Shown: piece after piece, positions 19,091 through 30,600 of the stretch
Layout of the letters: each line of letters begins with the position of its first letter
Numbering within the stretch: position 1 is the stretch's first letter
Origin: Chara braunii
Lineage: Eukaryota; Streptophyta; Charophyceae; Charales; Characeae
Direction: 5' to 3'
DNA: 31,002 bases
Assembly: GCA_003427395.1 (NCBI GenBank)
Contig: BFEA01000190.1
Span: forward strand, 2,235,709 to 2,266,710
Notes under the pieces: model-generated
The model's database searches: none
What the model was told of the DNA's origin: nothing
The model's input: the letters and a program-made list of their open reading frames with translations, nothing else
Program-made: the position numbers and the translations under genes

Positions 19091-20030
19091 GAGTTCAGGA
19101 AAATTTAGGAAAGGCATGGATAATTGCTGATCTATTGCTAGGCTACTCAAGCAGCAGTTACTATGTCCTTTTTTTGAGGGAATTCAAGAAAATTAAAAAA
19201 GAGTTTGGAACACTATGAATTACTTTTTTTCGAATGATCAAAACTCCTAGACTCCCAAACAAAACTCTTTAAAATGGTCCAACATTGTCTTATTCCCTGT
19301 TGAGCTCTCCCAGGCCTCACACCCCCATCCGACTAGGTTACAGAGCAACACGACTCACCCCAGCTCCGACCAGGGTCGTCCCAATAGCAACCCTTGGTTG
19401 TCCCTTGGAATGCCCACCCCAAAGCATCCCCAGATCTCTCTACCAAGCCTCATGCTCCTGCAATCAACAGGTTACAGGGCAACACCCCAGCACCGGCCAG
19501 CGTCGTTCTGACAACAGATAACTGCAAATCCATGAATGTACCAGTATCAAACAGCCTAAAGCGGGTTGCTAGAAGTCCCCGGAAGGGCCAAAATCCTAAA
19601 GCATTCTCAAAACCACCCATAAACAATCGAAACCAATGAACTTACTTATGAAAAATAAGGACCATTTTGGGATAACTCAGGAGGCAATATATCCAAAACC
19701 TCGTTACCCCTGTGTTCTTCAACTGACCACTCTACAGCTTCCTTAACCCTCCTATCCTAAATACTAAGCTCAACCAGGTCTCACACCCCCAACCATTGGG
19801 TTATAGGGCGGCGCGACCCCCTCAACTCCTACCAGCATCGTCCTAGTACCAACTCACGGTTAGCCACTGGACTGCTTTCGACCCTCGACAGTTCCCCAAA
19901 TCTCTCTACCAGGCCTCTAACCCCAACATGACTCATGTTACAGGGTAGCGCAACCAAACCCCAGCTCCGGCCAGCGTCGTTCTAGCATCGGTCAACCATA
20001 AATCCGTGGATATGATGGTGATAACCTGTC
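18600..20030. repeat. Six diverged copies of an approximately 55-bp module
   Basis: Modules starting GTTACAGGG (or a variant), followed by CCCAGCTCCGGCCAGCGTCGT-like sequence, begin near 18673, 18785, 19335, 19469, 19798 and 19936. They fall in three pairs with 112-138 bp between members. This suggests an older duplication of a two-module unit and then separation by other DNA. No coding content is recognised. Confidence 0.65.
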
Positions 20031-21310
20031 GTCAAGGGATCCGCTGAACATTACCACTATCCGGCTCGTTTCGCACACTGGTCGTGTTCGGTACACCTGG
20101 AGCACCTAATCCCCCCCCAAAAAACCCCACTCCGGCAAGACTTATCACAACGGAGCCACCATCTTCATCGTTGCTATGCCCTATTCCCGTCCCACCAACT
20201 AGCCCCCTCGTCAGTAGGACACGTCGTGTCCTTCCACCTACTATCCCCACTAAGCCAATCGGCACTCAACCCTACCTATGTGACCCCCATATAGAGGGGT
20301 AAGTTGGAGAAGAAAACCCTACTACCCAAGTCCAAGTATATCTCCCACGACCAGTGCAAAAAAAACAAATACGAGAGGACACTCTACAGGGCAAAATTCC
20401 ATCAATTATGAATTTGGGATTTCTAACTAGATCAAAAGAATTGATATCCATGCACCCTGCTAGTATTTTATGAATAAAGAATATCATGAGAGAACCAATT
20501 GAGTATTCAAGATTGCGAAGAAATTTCAGTGTTTCAAATCACGAATCTATGTAGGTTTTTTGAATATACGACATCATGAAAAGATAGAAGAAATCCGGAC
20601 ATGTTTAAGAGAAGCATATAAAATCCATCATATGTCGAAAAAAATTATATTGACGATAGTAGGAATTCAGAGTAAACATCCAAAGGAATATCACGACTCA
20701 AGCATTACTGTTCTACAGACCATCACGACTCGGGAGTTATCGACTTACATATCATCAAAATAAAAAGGTTTAAAACGTAAATTCCAAGCACGACAAAATA
20801 GAAAATCACGACTCAATCTATCCAACAAATCCCTATCAGATCCAAAATAGAAATTTAGAAAAGTACTTTGAATGACGACTTCGACAAGCTGCTGCATGCC
20901 GAGCTCCCATTGCCTCGTGAAGTTGCCTTGAACCGTGTGAAGTCACCCAACTTTGCAAATCATCACGAGACGCTCCATTCCCGTCATCCCCTTATCGAAC
21001 TGCAAGTTCGTTATCCCAACCAAACTCATCCCCTGCCTTTTCCTATGGAAGAATCACCTTCTCCTCCCCATAGTTAGTGTTAATACGACCCCTACGTAAA
21101 GTGCACTGGCCAGAAGAGATTAATAGGACACCTGAACCTTCCTAAAAATTATTGAAGGCGATTGTATTGTGAGTGACAGCGTCAAGCCCGTCGACAAGGC
21201 CTCACAAAAAAATCAATCTATGTACAACGACCTTCAAACAGCTAGGTCAGGCGAAGCAAGAGACAGAGAAATAGAGGCAAAGGTAGGAGAAAAGAAAGCC
21301 CAAGACACAA
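20030..21310. other. Non-coding mosaic, AT-rich in its middle
   Basis: A short segment at about 20185-20225 (ACTAGCCCCCTCGTCAGTAGGACAC type) recurs near 23222 and 24230. An open frame at 20560-20763 has no recognisable domain. ATCACGACTC occurs three times between 20690 and 20815. I see no gene. Confidence 0.4.
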
Positions 21311-21337
21311 ATAGCCCTTTTTTTTTGTAATTTTATT

Positions 21338-21404
21338 TTATTTTTAACAAGGCTCCGTTCTATTGGTGGGGAGCAACACCTGCTGGAAACCGGGTCCAGC
21401 ATCC
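21338..21404 (-). mobile_element. Poly(A)-ended retroposon 3' fragment, copy B
   Basis: This is the most diverged of the three copies. The same core runs on the minus strand into an A-rich tail broken by other bases (about 21346-21317). Confidence 0.65.
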
Positions 21405-21730
21405 CATTATACATGAAAGGCACATATTACACAGGATACTCAGACTGCCAGCATACATCAGCGAAGTCTTCCCCAGGGGGCTCCAGGGAGGAGTTCCATA
21501 TGTGGGCATATATAGGTATACATAATTGTACATAATTATGGTATATTATTATGTATATGTATCTGTGTATGCAGATGTATCTTCAATATACATGCTCTCT
21601 CCTCTTTCCACAGTAACCCCAACGATCCACCCATGCCACGTGTCATCACCATACCCCACCCAACAGCTTCCCCAGCATGCATCGTCACAATAATTTGTCT
21701 CGCGCCTTCCCGTACATGGCATCCACCACC

Positions 21731-21825
21731 TTTTTTTTTTTTTTTTTTTGGGACAAATGTCCAATCTATTTGTGGGGAGGAGCACGTGCTGGAAACCAGG
21801 TCTAGCGTCCCATAAGAACATTTAC
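21731..21825 (-). mobile_element. Poly(A)-ended retroposon 3' fragment, copy C
   Basis: The core is like copy A, including the GAACATTT end, followed on the minus strand by a clean A tail of about 19 bases. The clean tail suggests a younger insertion than copy B. Confidence 0.7.
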
Positions 21826-21958
21826 GCTTCAACAAGGATTTTTTTAAAGAAAAATTAAGAGGTCCTCCCCCTGTCAGCATTGCTGGAATCTAGGGGATTA
21901 ACTTAGCAGCGAACGTCCTTTGATGGTAATGAAACGGATACCATTACAAAATTACTTT

Positions 21959-22500
21959 AGCAATATTCCCCCTGAAGGAGGATAAGTGAAATTTGGAAAA
22001 ACATGTAACACCTGAAACAGACAAGCAAACAAGACAAGCAAAACAATCCTGCCTCCATCATCGAAGGGAAGAACCTCAGGCTGATCCAGGTGGAGTTAGC
22101 GACCAGTGACCTGTACCCGCCGAGATACTCGGCACCAATCGCATTCACCACCAACTTCCTCCATCCAAATCACATCCGTCCTCCCCAACTCCGTCCTGGT
22201 AAGGAACTCTAGAGGACCTCATCTCAACAGGGGCCGAACACCATCATCCCCCTAAAATTCTTTGCCCCCACAAGAATTTCAGTCTCCGTCCTCAAGGAGG
22301 TAACCAACATTACCCAATGCCAATCGCGTCAGAATTCGCCCTCATCAGCCGGTACCCATCAGACAGCTTAAACTACCCGATGCCAATCGCATCTGATAAG
22401 AGACTCCCCCTGATCGGTATCCATCGAGCAGCCCTATTCCATCCCCCTCTCCATCCTTGCAAAGAATCATTTCATGCCCCTTGCCCCTTACTTCAAAGCA
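21959..22500. repeat. Direct duplication of about 0.5 kb, copy 1
   Basis: It starts AGCAATATTC and ends TTACTTCAAAGCA, matching copy 2 along most of its length by eye at roughly 85-90%. Internally, a unit of about 65 bp starting GCCAATCGC is repeated. Copy 1 keeps a perfect hairpin GCCGAG-ATA-CTCGGC that is broken in copy 2. Short open frames occur on both strands in both copies, but none shows a known domain or clear conservation. Confidence 0.8.
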
Positions 22501-22589
22501 AGTCCCCCAAAACTCCACAAGATGTTCCACTTGGCTATCCCCCGGAGCCCATTGTTTTTTTCGACTGGAAACACTTTGACTTTTTTTTC

Positions 22590-23099
22590 AGCAATATTCG
22601 CCCAGAAGGAGGATAAGTCAAATTTAAAAAAAACTTGTAACCCATGAAACAGACAAGCAGACACGACAAACAGAGCAATCCTGCCTCCATCATCGAAGGG
22701 AAGAACCTCACGCTGATCCAGGTGGAGTTAGCAGCCAGGTGCCGGTATCCGCCGAGATACTCAACACCAATCGCATCCACCGCCAACTTCCTCCATCCAA
22801 ATCACATCCATCCTCCGCAACTCCGTCCTCGTCAAGAACTCCAGAGGACCTCATCTCAGCAGGGGCCGAGCACCATCATCACCCTGACATTCTTTGCCCC
22901 CACAATAATTTTAGTCTCCGTCCTCAAGGAGGTGAACCAGCACTACCTAACGCCAATCGCACCAGAGTTCACCCTCATCAGCTGGTACCCATCAGACAGC
23001 CTAAACTACCTGACGCCAATCGCATAACATCCCTATTTTATCCCCCTCTCCGTCCTTGCGAAGAATCATTTCATGCCCCTTGCCCATTACTTCAAAGCA
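22590..23099. repeat. Direct duplication of about 0.5 kb, copy 2
   Basis: This is the second copy, 631 bp downstream of the first. It is shorter because part of the internal approximately 65-bp unit is missing. An open frame of 127 codons on the plus strand (22644-23027) is broken in copy 1, which argues against it being a gene. Confidence 0.8.
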
Positions 23100-23362
23100 G
23101 GGCTAAAGAACAAGAGCACAGACAAAATTCTGAAAACGACTAAGAAACCCCCCATCAATCCTCTTTACCTCACTGCAGCATAGCCACCATCTCGGCTGTT
23201 GTTGTACTATATTTCCATCCAACGAGCTAGCCCCCTCACTAGTAGGACGCTTGATATACCACCATCTACTTCTCCCACTCACCTCGATTTTTGACCGGCA
23301 TTGTTTTGTTTTTGTTTTTATTTTTTGGAACACCTAAGCACCCCAGAATTGCTCCCTCCCCT

Positions 23363-24400
23363 GGGTCACTCCAGCTCCCTCTAGGACTTACAATTTTCTT
23401 ACCATATCATGCACATGCCCCCGCAAAACTGGGTTCCCCCTCCCTCCTTCCCCACCCTAATTACCTCTTCCCCCGCTTCACTCCAGCTCCCTCAAACTGA
23501 CATTTCGTTAAAACTGACATTTTTTTCTAAATTCACGAAATTGAGCGTACCAAAAAATAACATTTTTCAGTGTTTTTTTATCCCCATGACATCGGATGAT
23601 CAGATCATCGGGTGTCGTGGGGACTCCCGATGATCTGACCATCAGATGTACGTTAACCGTACTTTACGTTGAGGTACATCAGATGGACAAAGTGAGATAA
23701 CCACTTTCTCACCCGATGAGCAATGAAATTTTGACTAAGTCCACTTTCATGAATTTAGAAAAAAATGTGAGTTTTAACGAAATGTCAGTTGTCAGGGACT
23801 TACAATTTCCATACCACATCACGCACATGCCCCCGAAGAACTACAACTTCCCCTTCTCTACTATAATCACCCTTCCCTCCAGGTCACTCCAGCTCCCTCT
23901 GGGACTTACAATTTTCTTACCACATCAAGCACATGCCCCCGCAAAACTAGAGATCCCCAAATCAATCCTCCCCCTACCGCCATGACTGATCCGACCCCCA
24001 AATCAGCCCGGCTTCCTCTCCAGGGTAATACGCTCCATAAAACAAGAATGCCCAATCCTGGTCAATGCCTGTGAATCTGTACCGTATACCAAGTGAAATT
24101 GTGAAAAACTACCGCCGTGATAATCTTCATATACCGGGTGTGGTTACCGACCAAAATCCTCCCTCTTCACTCTTTACCCTACTCCAGTAGGACTTATCAC
24201 GACTAAGGGCCGCCGTGCCCTTTTTCCATCCAACTGGCTAGCCCCCTTCATTAGCAAGACGTGTTATATTCTCCCTAACAACTCCCCCAACACCACCTCC
24301 AGGTCACTCCAGCTCCCTCTGGGACTTGCAATTTCCTTACCACATCAAGCATATGCCCCCGCAGAACTAGAGATCCCCAAATCAATCCTCTCAAACCCCT
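23363..24400. repeat. Four copies of a CACTCCAGCTCCCTCTGGGACTT module
   Basis: Copies begin near 23363, 23478 (split by a MITE and resuming at 23795), 23881 and 24301. Each continues with ACAATTTTCTTACC and ACATGCCCCCGCA-type sequence. The last two also share the next ~90 bp (ATCCCCAAATCAATCCTC and CATGACTGATCCGACC). No coding function is seen. Confidence 0.75.
23495..23791. mobile_element. MITE with 49-bp terminal inverted repeats and hairpin-rich centre
   Basis: The arms 23495-23543 and 23742-23790 are inverted copies matching at 46 of 49 bases. The outer part, ACTGACATTT, is itself repeated within each arm. The element splits a repeat module whose undisturbed copies lie nearby. Comparing with them suggests a 3-bp TCA duplication (23492-23494 and 23792-23794). 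The centre holds inverted repeats 23595-23612/23626-23643 (17 of 18), 23640-23651/23674-23685 (11 of 12) and 23692-23697/23707-23712. There is no coding sequence, so it would need a transposase from elsewhere. Confidence 0.8.
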
Positions 24401-24479
24401 TGACCCCCTCCCCCAACTGCTATGACTGATCCGACCCCAAAATCAGCCCGGCCCTGAAAAGGTCAAGCCCACAGCCCTG

Positions 24480-25460
24480 AAAATCTAAGATATCAATACA
24501 GTACTTCAGGAATTTAGAATTTCAAACTGAAACTCCAACAACTAAAGTTTCGGCTTCTCACCCTAAGAAAATCAAGAGCAAAAAGCTTAACATGAAAAAA
24601 AGATTGAAAATTTATTAAGCACAGAATTAAGCTCAAAATAAGAAAATCCATTTACAAGTCAATCTCGGTAATCGTCCCTTGAGATCAGAGCAAAAACTTC
24701 GATTTACGAACTTCAGACTAAGAATACTACTAAAGAAAAGATGGCTCAGAATCAATCGATTGCAATCAAGGTCGGAAAATCCTTTAGGAATGAGAGTAAG
24801 GAAACACAATTTTAAAATTAAAATCAGGCAATCGCAATCAAACAATCAGGCAATCAGGCAATCAACTTTGAATACCATAATTATTGACTAGTTATCACCA
24901 TTATCAGACATACAGAACGAATTATAAGATTTTACGAAATACCAAGCAATTTGGGAATTATGAACGTCGAAAATCCCTTCGATTAATCTTTAGAGATCAG
25001 TAGGAGTGTATTAGAACTTCCAGTAATGTTATCCCAGCAAATCAAGACGAGCACAAAAAAAGGAACACCTCATCCTAAATAAACCATCGACACACCTCTC
25101 CCTCTCCAGACCTCACCTTCTCATCCTCCATCGACTTTCATGCATCGGCCACCAGCGGTCGACTGCACTATTCAACCACCTTAAAAGGGCCGGACGATGA
25201 AGGTAAACGGGCCGTCGCTCGGATCACCATCACAGCAGTCCAAACCACGCCGTGAGACTAACTGCTGAACCTGCTAGCCACCCCTCGCAGGTAGTCCAAA
25301 AAGATGAAGGGGTATCGTCGTTAGCAATGTTGTCCACCCGCAGCAAACCTATCCCCCATACCCTTACGCATCCAGTGTCATCCACCACCCCTTAATTTGT
25401 CTGCTTGACAATTGCAATAAATAGGGTTGTAATGAGCAAATATTGTGTTATGAAGAATAG
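24480..25460. other. AT-rich sequence without a recognised gene
   Basis: It contains a CAATCAGG-type tandem repeat of three units at about 24830-24865. Short open frames are present but have no recognisable domains. From about 25080 the sequence is less AT-rich, with no open frame that looks coding. Confidence 0.4.
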
Positions 25461-25465
25461 GTATT

Positions 25466-25747
25466 GTGCAAGGGTTTTTAGTATATAAAAAAAAAGGTAA
25501 GGGTAGTGAGAAGAGGTACTGTAACAGAGTGGTGGAGTTGCAGAATTGGAGCGTAGGGATGAACGGTCTGCGCTTGTGTGCACAATATTTAGGCAGGCTG
25601 ATATATGATGCAACCAATCACATGCTCACGAAAGCAAGAACAATTGCAGAAATAAACATTAATAAATTGCAACGGATACATTGTCTGGAAACAACATTGT
25701 TAAAATTCAATAGATGGGCCAAGCTTGGTCCTGATGCTACTAGCTGA
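25466..25747 (+). CDS. Open frame of 93 codons, unknown, doubtful
   Basis: It runs ATG to stop with Lys-rich, unremarkable composition. I recognise no domain, signal peptide or membrane segment. It has no supporting neighbours, and the opposite strand is also open here, so chance is a fair explanation. Confidence 0.12.
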   Translation: MQGFLVYKKKGKGSEKRYCNRVVELQNWSVGMNGLRLCAQYLGRLIYDATNHMLTKARTIAEININKLQRIHCLETTLLKFNRWAKLGPDATS

Positions 25748-25749
25748 CC

Positions 25750-26450
25750 CCTGGCCGTTCTTGCCCACCTGCTGGTGGGTGCAGCTCCCGCATGTTCCCT
25801 CGTTGGTGGTTTGAGCGCGGATGTGGCTGCTAATAATAATTATTAATAATACTATAATGACTGAAAGACCATCCTGTCCACATTCAACAGGTAATTGAAT
25901 TGGTTGGGCTCAAAATATTATCCTTTAAAGAACAAAATAAAACAAAAAACAAACCTCAATAGATCATGCCACAACCAAAGTGCGAATCTCCAAGGCATGA
26001 GATTGCAACCTAAGCCCACAAAAAAATCATCACTACGATGGCAAGCAGCACATAGGTACTTCTCGAGCAATAGTTGGTCGATGATGATTAGGACCTTGAA
26101 CAAAATGGTAGAGCTCTTCCATGGTGCAAGGCCTGAGTTTCCGACGTTCCCTGGAGGAATATAAACGGAACCATTGAACATGTCTTCCGAAAGTGTCTAG
26201 GGCTGGTCCTCACTTGAAGATGGTGGGACTGGATATGGGGGTGGAAAAACATAGGGGATGGGGGATCCCTGGCCGTGGGAGCAGCGGGCAATAATCTACA
26301 TGCATTGGCCATGTAGACCAAGAAGCGTTATGAGAGCCAACCTGTTTTCTCTAGGGACTCTGGGGAGAACGGCCAACCTCTCTCTCTAGGGGAGCAGGTG
26401 CACCTCCGCCGTGGACGGGGTCAGGGTAGAGAGTGAAGAAATCATCAATT
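25750..26450 (+). other. Unassigned sequence with a possible LINE C-terminal remnant
   Basis: A short plus-strand frame at about 26160-26207 reads GTIEHVFRKCLG. This resembles the His/Cys end of the zinc-binding domain found after the RT in plant LINEs. The match is short and bounded by stops, so it may be a tiny relic of another LINE or chance. A hairpin CCCACC-TGCT-GGTGGG lies at about 25768-25783. Confidence 0.25.
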
Positions 26451-27500
26451 TGATCGACCAACGTATCCAGACACCGATGGATGTGGACCCGCTTCCGGCC
26501 AATGCCAGCACGTCACCGAAGGTCCTGGTCCATGAGTGCGACCCGAAGGTGAGGAGGAGGGGGCGTCGCCACTACGCCTACTGGTAGAACAAAAACTGGT
26601 CGCCATCGCAGACTGGCTGATGGGGAATTTGAAAGCTAAACACGGGCTCCTCATTGATGACTTCTGGGATGAGACGTACTTAGAATTATTCCTCATGCTT
26701 GACACGAGCGCCTCGCTAAAAAATGTACCGGAAAACGGACTACAATCGGGGGTGAAGTGAACTGAAGTATGCCATAGACTGTTTACAATTGTGTTTGCTC
26801 GTTTTCAACCGCCACATGCAGCAGCAACAAATGAAGCTGAACAGAGCACGACAGATACGATAGACATGACAGACACTGAACAGACCCAAAAGTCTCAAGA
26901 CCCTCCAGTTCTGCAGCAACCGACCCAACTGCTGGGCCCAGACCTTCTGGACCCAGATGAGAACGCACCATTGGACCTGCCACCTGGGTGACCTGGTGCG
27001 AAAACGAAAACTTAGATATTTGATTGAGTTGGGCCGTGACTCTGGCCCCTTGTCGCAGGAGGCTATGCTGCTCATCCCAATTCGAAAGAAACATGAGAAA
27101 TGGGAGGTGGGATTGTCTCCGTTAGAGAATGGCAGGCAGGGGGGTGTCTTTCACAGGTTGGTCGTCGTTCTGGGCGGAGCCACAAAATAACACATCCGAG
27201 GCAGCGACCGACATTCTACAGATGCACTTAGAAGCCCACATTACAGATATTCTATCACCAGGGGCACAAGCAATAGCCTTGATCACAACAGGCCCCAACA
27301 AAATAGCACATCGGGATGTTTACATACGTTTTCATCCCACCAAAGTGGCAGGCCTAAGATGGCTCACTCATGCCCAACTACTGGACCTGCAGACAACCAG
27401 GATCGGGCACAGTGACACCTGGATTGAACAGGACGTTCAAAAATGCTTATGCACCCTCCTTAGGTTGGGCCCCTTGGCGGGAACCGCAAACTGAGACTGG
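26450..27500 (+). pseudogene. Likely LINE ORF1 remnant
   Basis: This stretch lies just upstream of the LINE endonuclease, where ORF1 is expected. The open pieces are in shifting frames: 26536-26760, 26791-26991 (acidic and Gln-rich), 26957-27190 and 27129-27494. No RRM or zinc knuckle is clearly visible. The call rests on position, strand and the protein-like composition of the last piece, so it is an inference. Confidence 0.4.
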
Positions 27501-27561
27501 GATTAGCTGTCGTGGATCCGTCTGTAAGATGCTATTACATGCTACATAATACGAAGAGCAT

Positions 27562-28304
27562 ATGAAAAATTTGAGTAAGATGGACCCTGTCAGAGCGGTG
27601 TACGGGAAGGATCGTATCTGGAACCAATGTAGGAGAGCAGCAGATCTGGACCTGCGGTCCCTGAATGTGAATGGTCTGACCTCATGCAAACCTGAAAAAC
27701 AAAATGCAATCTGGGACTTAATGAGAGGGGTGGGAGGTAGGAATTGGCCAGATATAGTGTGTGTTCAGGAAACACACCTGATGGACAACGCGGAGCTCAA
27801 CGACACCCACAAAATGATCTGGCCATACAAGGCCTTCAGAGCCCATACCCCGAAACCGGGTAGTGCACGGGTAGCCATTTGGATCTCCCCCGATTCTAGA
27901 GCAGACCCGGTGCATTGGGTGGTGGATCAGGAGGGAGGTCGATCGGTGTCCATCCTGGTCACGTTGGAACTCAAAATTTTATGCATAGTGTGTGTCTACG
28001 CCCCCAATACCGTAAGCGACAAGAGAACCTTTTTTGAGAACCTTAAGATGTACCTGATGGGGTTCCGGTCATTATTGCAGGGGATTGCATCACAACCCTG
28101 AGTCGTTGGATGGACAGATGGCGAACGTTGTCCCCTACCCCGGCGTATGTGGAAGAGGATGAGTTATGCCTGCCACTTAAAGTATTCGATTTCTTCCGAA
28201 AGCTAAGCTCGAATACTAGGTTTTATTTATGCATATGGAAGACTGAAACTGAGAGTTGGTCGATATCCCGGATAGACTTAATTTTGATCTCGGAAGACAT
28301 GTAG
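27562..28304 (+). pseudogene. LINE AP-endonuclease domain, frameshifted
   Basis: This is the target-nicking domain of an L1-type LINE. The first frame (27562-28101) shows the motifs in order: SLNVNGL (residues 34-40), a WPDIVCVQETHL block (62-73) with the catalytic Glu at 70, and VCVYAPNT near 163-170. The frame ends at TGA 28099-28101. The neighbouring frame continues from about 28080 with GDCITTLSRWMDRW, where relatives have GDFN, and ends with SRIDLILIS before TAG at 28302-28304. The loss of Phe-Asn in the GDFN motif and the frameshift make it inactive. Confidence 0.85.
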
Positions 28305-28798
28305 TGATCCTCCCTGCCAGTCCTTATCCAGACGGGGCCACACCTTGATCATAAAATGTGCACGGTCATTTTGTCGTTCCGAAAGAAACCCGGCTGCGAA
28401 CCTTACTTTTACAAACTCAACGTCTTTATCTTACAACGAAAAACCTTTCAGAATTACATAAAAGACTGTTGGAAATTATAACACACACAAAGACGGTATA
28501 TTCAACAGGAAATTGACTGGTTTAATAACGGGTTGTTCTATCTAGGTAAAAAAATCAAGAATATTCGAAGTTCTTAGTTGCTAGAAAGTATCAACAGGAG
28601 ATGAAAATTCATCAATAATTGCAACAACTGGAGCACCAGGAGCAACTAGACAACTCACATAATGTCATACTACACACACAACCAAAAGATTGTTAAGAGG
28701 TACAGAGGCTACAACAGCGACTCCAGACCTTTGCCACACAACGTTGGGAACGTACATGAATAAGATGAAGACTGATAAAGTATCAAACAGAAAAAACA
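28305..28798 (+). pseudogene. Decayed linker between LINE endonuclease and RT
   Basis: This is where the endonuclease-RT linker is expected. It is broken by many stops and Gln/Thr-rich short frames. No domain is recognisable. Confidence 0.4.
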
Positions 28799-30450
28799 AT
28801 GGATAAAGAATTCTTCAGTATGGCCCGAGTACGTTGGCACAGAACAACCATAGAATCGCTATACGATCCACAGACCGAACACCAAGATATTGTCACCTCC
28901 TCCCCCCACTGCATGCAGATAGCAAGGTCCTTCTTCAAGGATCTGTTCACTTCAAGATGTGTCTGGCGGAAAGGGCACATCAGGGAGAAGGAAATAGAGG
29001 ACCTTTTGAAACCACTGGAAAAGACCCTGACGGGCCAACAAAGAACAAACCTGGATCGTCCCCTGTCAAAGGAGGAAATATGGACGACAATTATGCAGAT
29101 GGATCAAGAGAAGACATCGGGCATTGATGGATTTCCCAAGGAATTATGAGAGACCTTCTGGACTCAGATGGCCCCGAATCTCATGAATTTCTATCGCCAT
29201 GTGTGGGACACGGGGCGGATGGGGGAATTGGTGGGGCAAGGTATCCTCACCCTGTTGCACAAAAAGGGGGACAAAATGAATATCATGAACTACCAGTCGA
29301 TAACGTTAGTTGTTTATAAAATTCTTGCGAAAGTTCTGGCAAACCGACTGATCCCGATCCTGCACGATATTATTCACCTAACGCAGACTGGTTTCGTCAA
29401 AGGACACAGGATCCAGGACAATATTCTTCTCGTTAATAAACTTCTCAAATTAACAAGGCAAGATAAGCAGAATGTGGTTGTTGTCTTCATTGACTTTGAA
29501 AAAGTGTATGACCATGTGGACTGACTATTTTTAGACAAATTTATGAAAAAAAATGAACATCAGACCAGTCTTCCAGAGCTGGACCGAAATACCACATCAT
29601 AATATCACCACGTGTGTCCAAGTCAATGGCAGAATGGCAGGATAGCGTCGACTTTTTCGTTTCAACAATCGGTTTGCCAAGGGAACCCTTTGACACCCTT
29701 CCTCTTCATCATCGTAATGGAGGCGCTGACAGCGAACCTCCGTGCCAACAAAGACCTGGGGAGACTGCAGATCTCTGCTATCTAGGAAGATGCGATCCCT
29801 GTTTGCTCGATGTTTGCGGACGACCTGACGCTCATGATAGACGCCACTGCAGCAAACATGGAAGAGATTAGGAAATTATTTGACAATTTCACAGCAGTCT
29901 CATACATGACTGTCAATTGGGGAAACAAGACCTTGGGGTGGTGGATCCACCATCAAGGGGCACACCCCCCCGAGCTTTCACGGGTCAAATGGCTCCCGGA
30001 AATGACCCCGATCAGAGTGCTAGGAATTAGGTTGACAACATTGGGTAAACCTGCCTCGAATGATGAGTGGATCCTTAAGTCTGCTCTAGAAAAATTGGCT
30101 AACTAGAAAGACCAACACACTTCCCTTATCGGTAGAGCGCTCGCGATCAACAACGTAGTGTTGGCGGCCCTGTGGTATAAATCCGCAATTTGGACCCTTA
30201 GCAGGGAGGTCGTCCGATCGCTAAAGAGACAATTAACGAACCTGCTGTGGAGGGGCAATGGTGAGCTCCCGAACGTTATTAGCAGGGTAGCTTGGTCATC
30301 AGTGATCCAACCCAAGAACAAAAGGGGTCCAGGGATCCTGGACCCGGATACTCAGATCACATCATTAACTGTCCAATAGGTTAGGAAATTGTTTTTCACT
30401 CCGCACCTCCCATGGTATGCCCTGGCGCTAGAATAGATAGCCAGACTTGC
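28799..30450 (+). pseudogene. LINE (L1-type) reverse transcriptase, multiply interrupted
   Basis: Bases 28799-29524 share one frame, with a TGA at 29147-29149. They carry LTLLHKKGDKMNIMNYQSITL, KILAKVLANRL, TQTGFVKGHRIQDNIL and the catalytic VFIDFEKVYDHVD, then TGA at 29522-29524 where relatives have Trp. After a decayed stretch, a frame from about 29670 reads CQGNPLTPFLF. It continues through one TAG (29783-29785) into the intact FADD box (29813-29824) and on to 30106. Bases 30107-30450 keep the downstream thumb-like region with further stops. The element is inactive. Its catalytic motifs survive better than its frame does. Confidence 0.88.
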
Positions 30451-30600
30451 CCCACAAGCATCGCAAGGAGTTAGCCCATTGATCTGGATGGAAGACCGCT
30501 TTTGGACTGTGTCACTGTGCTCCCGTATAGAGCGAGACTCACCCCGAGACACAACCCGCTTGGACTTGGTCAGAGACAACTTTTGGACCCGGGTCCTGAG
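30451..30600 (+). pseudogene. End of LINE similarity
   Basis: A plus-strand frame still reads WMEDRFWTVSLCSRIERDSP and on to RVLRVWRQ, LINE C-terminal-like, up to about 30615. No poly(A) or 3' tail is seen, so the 3' end is truncated or masked by the GC-rich sequence that follows. Confidence 0.45.

Noticed and set aside
21536-21880. Minus-strand reading frames ending in poly-Lys
   Set aside because: The lysines come from the retroposon A tail. This is not a protein gene.
22644-23027. 127-codon frame in duplication copy 2
   Set aside because: Copy 1 carries stops and frame breaks in the same place, so there is no sign of selection on the protein.
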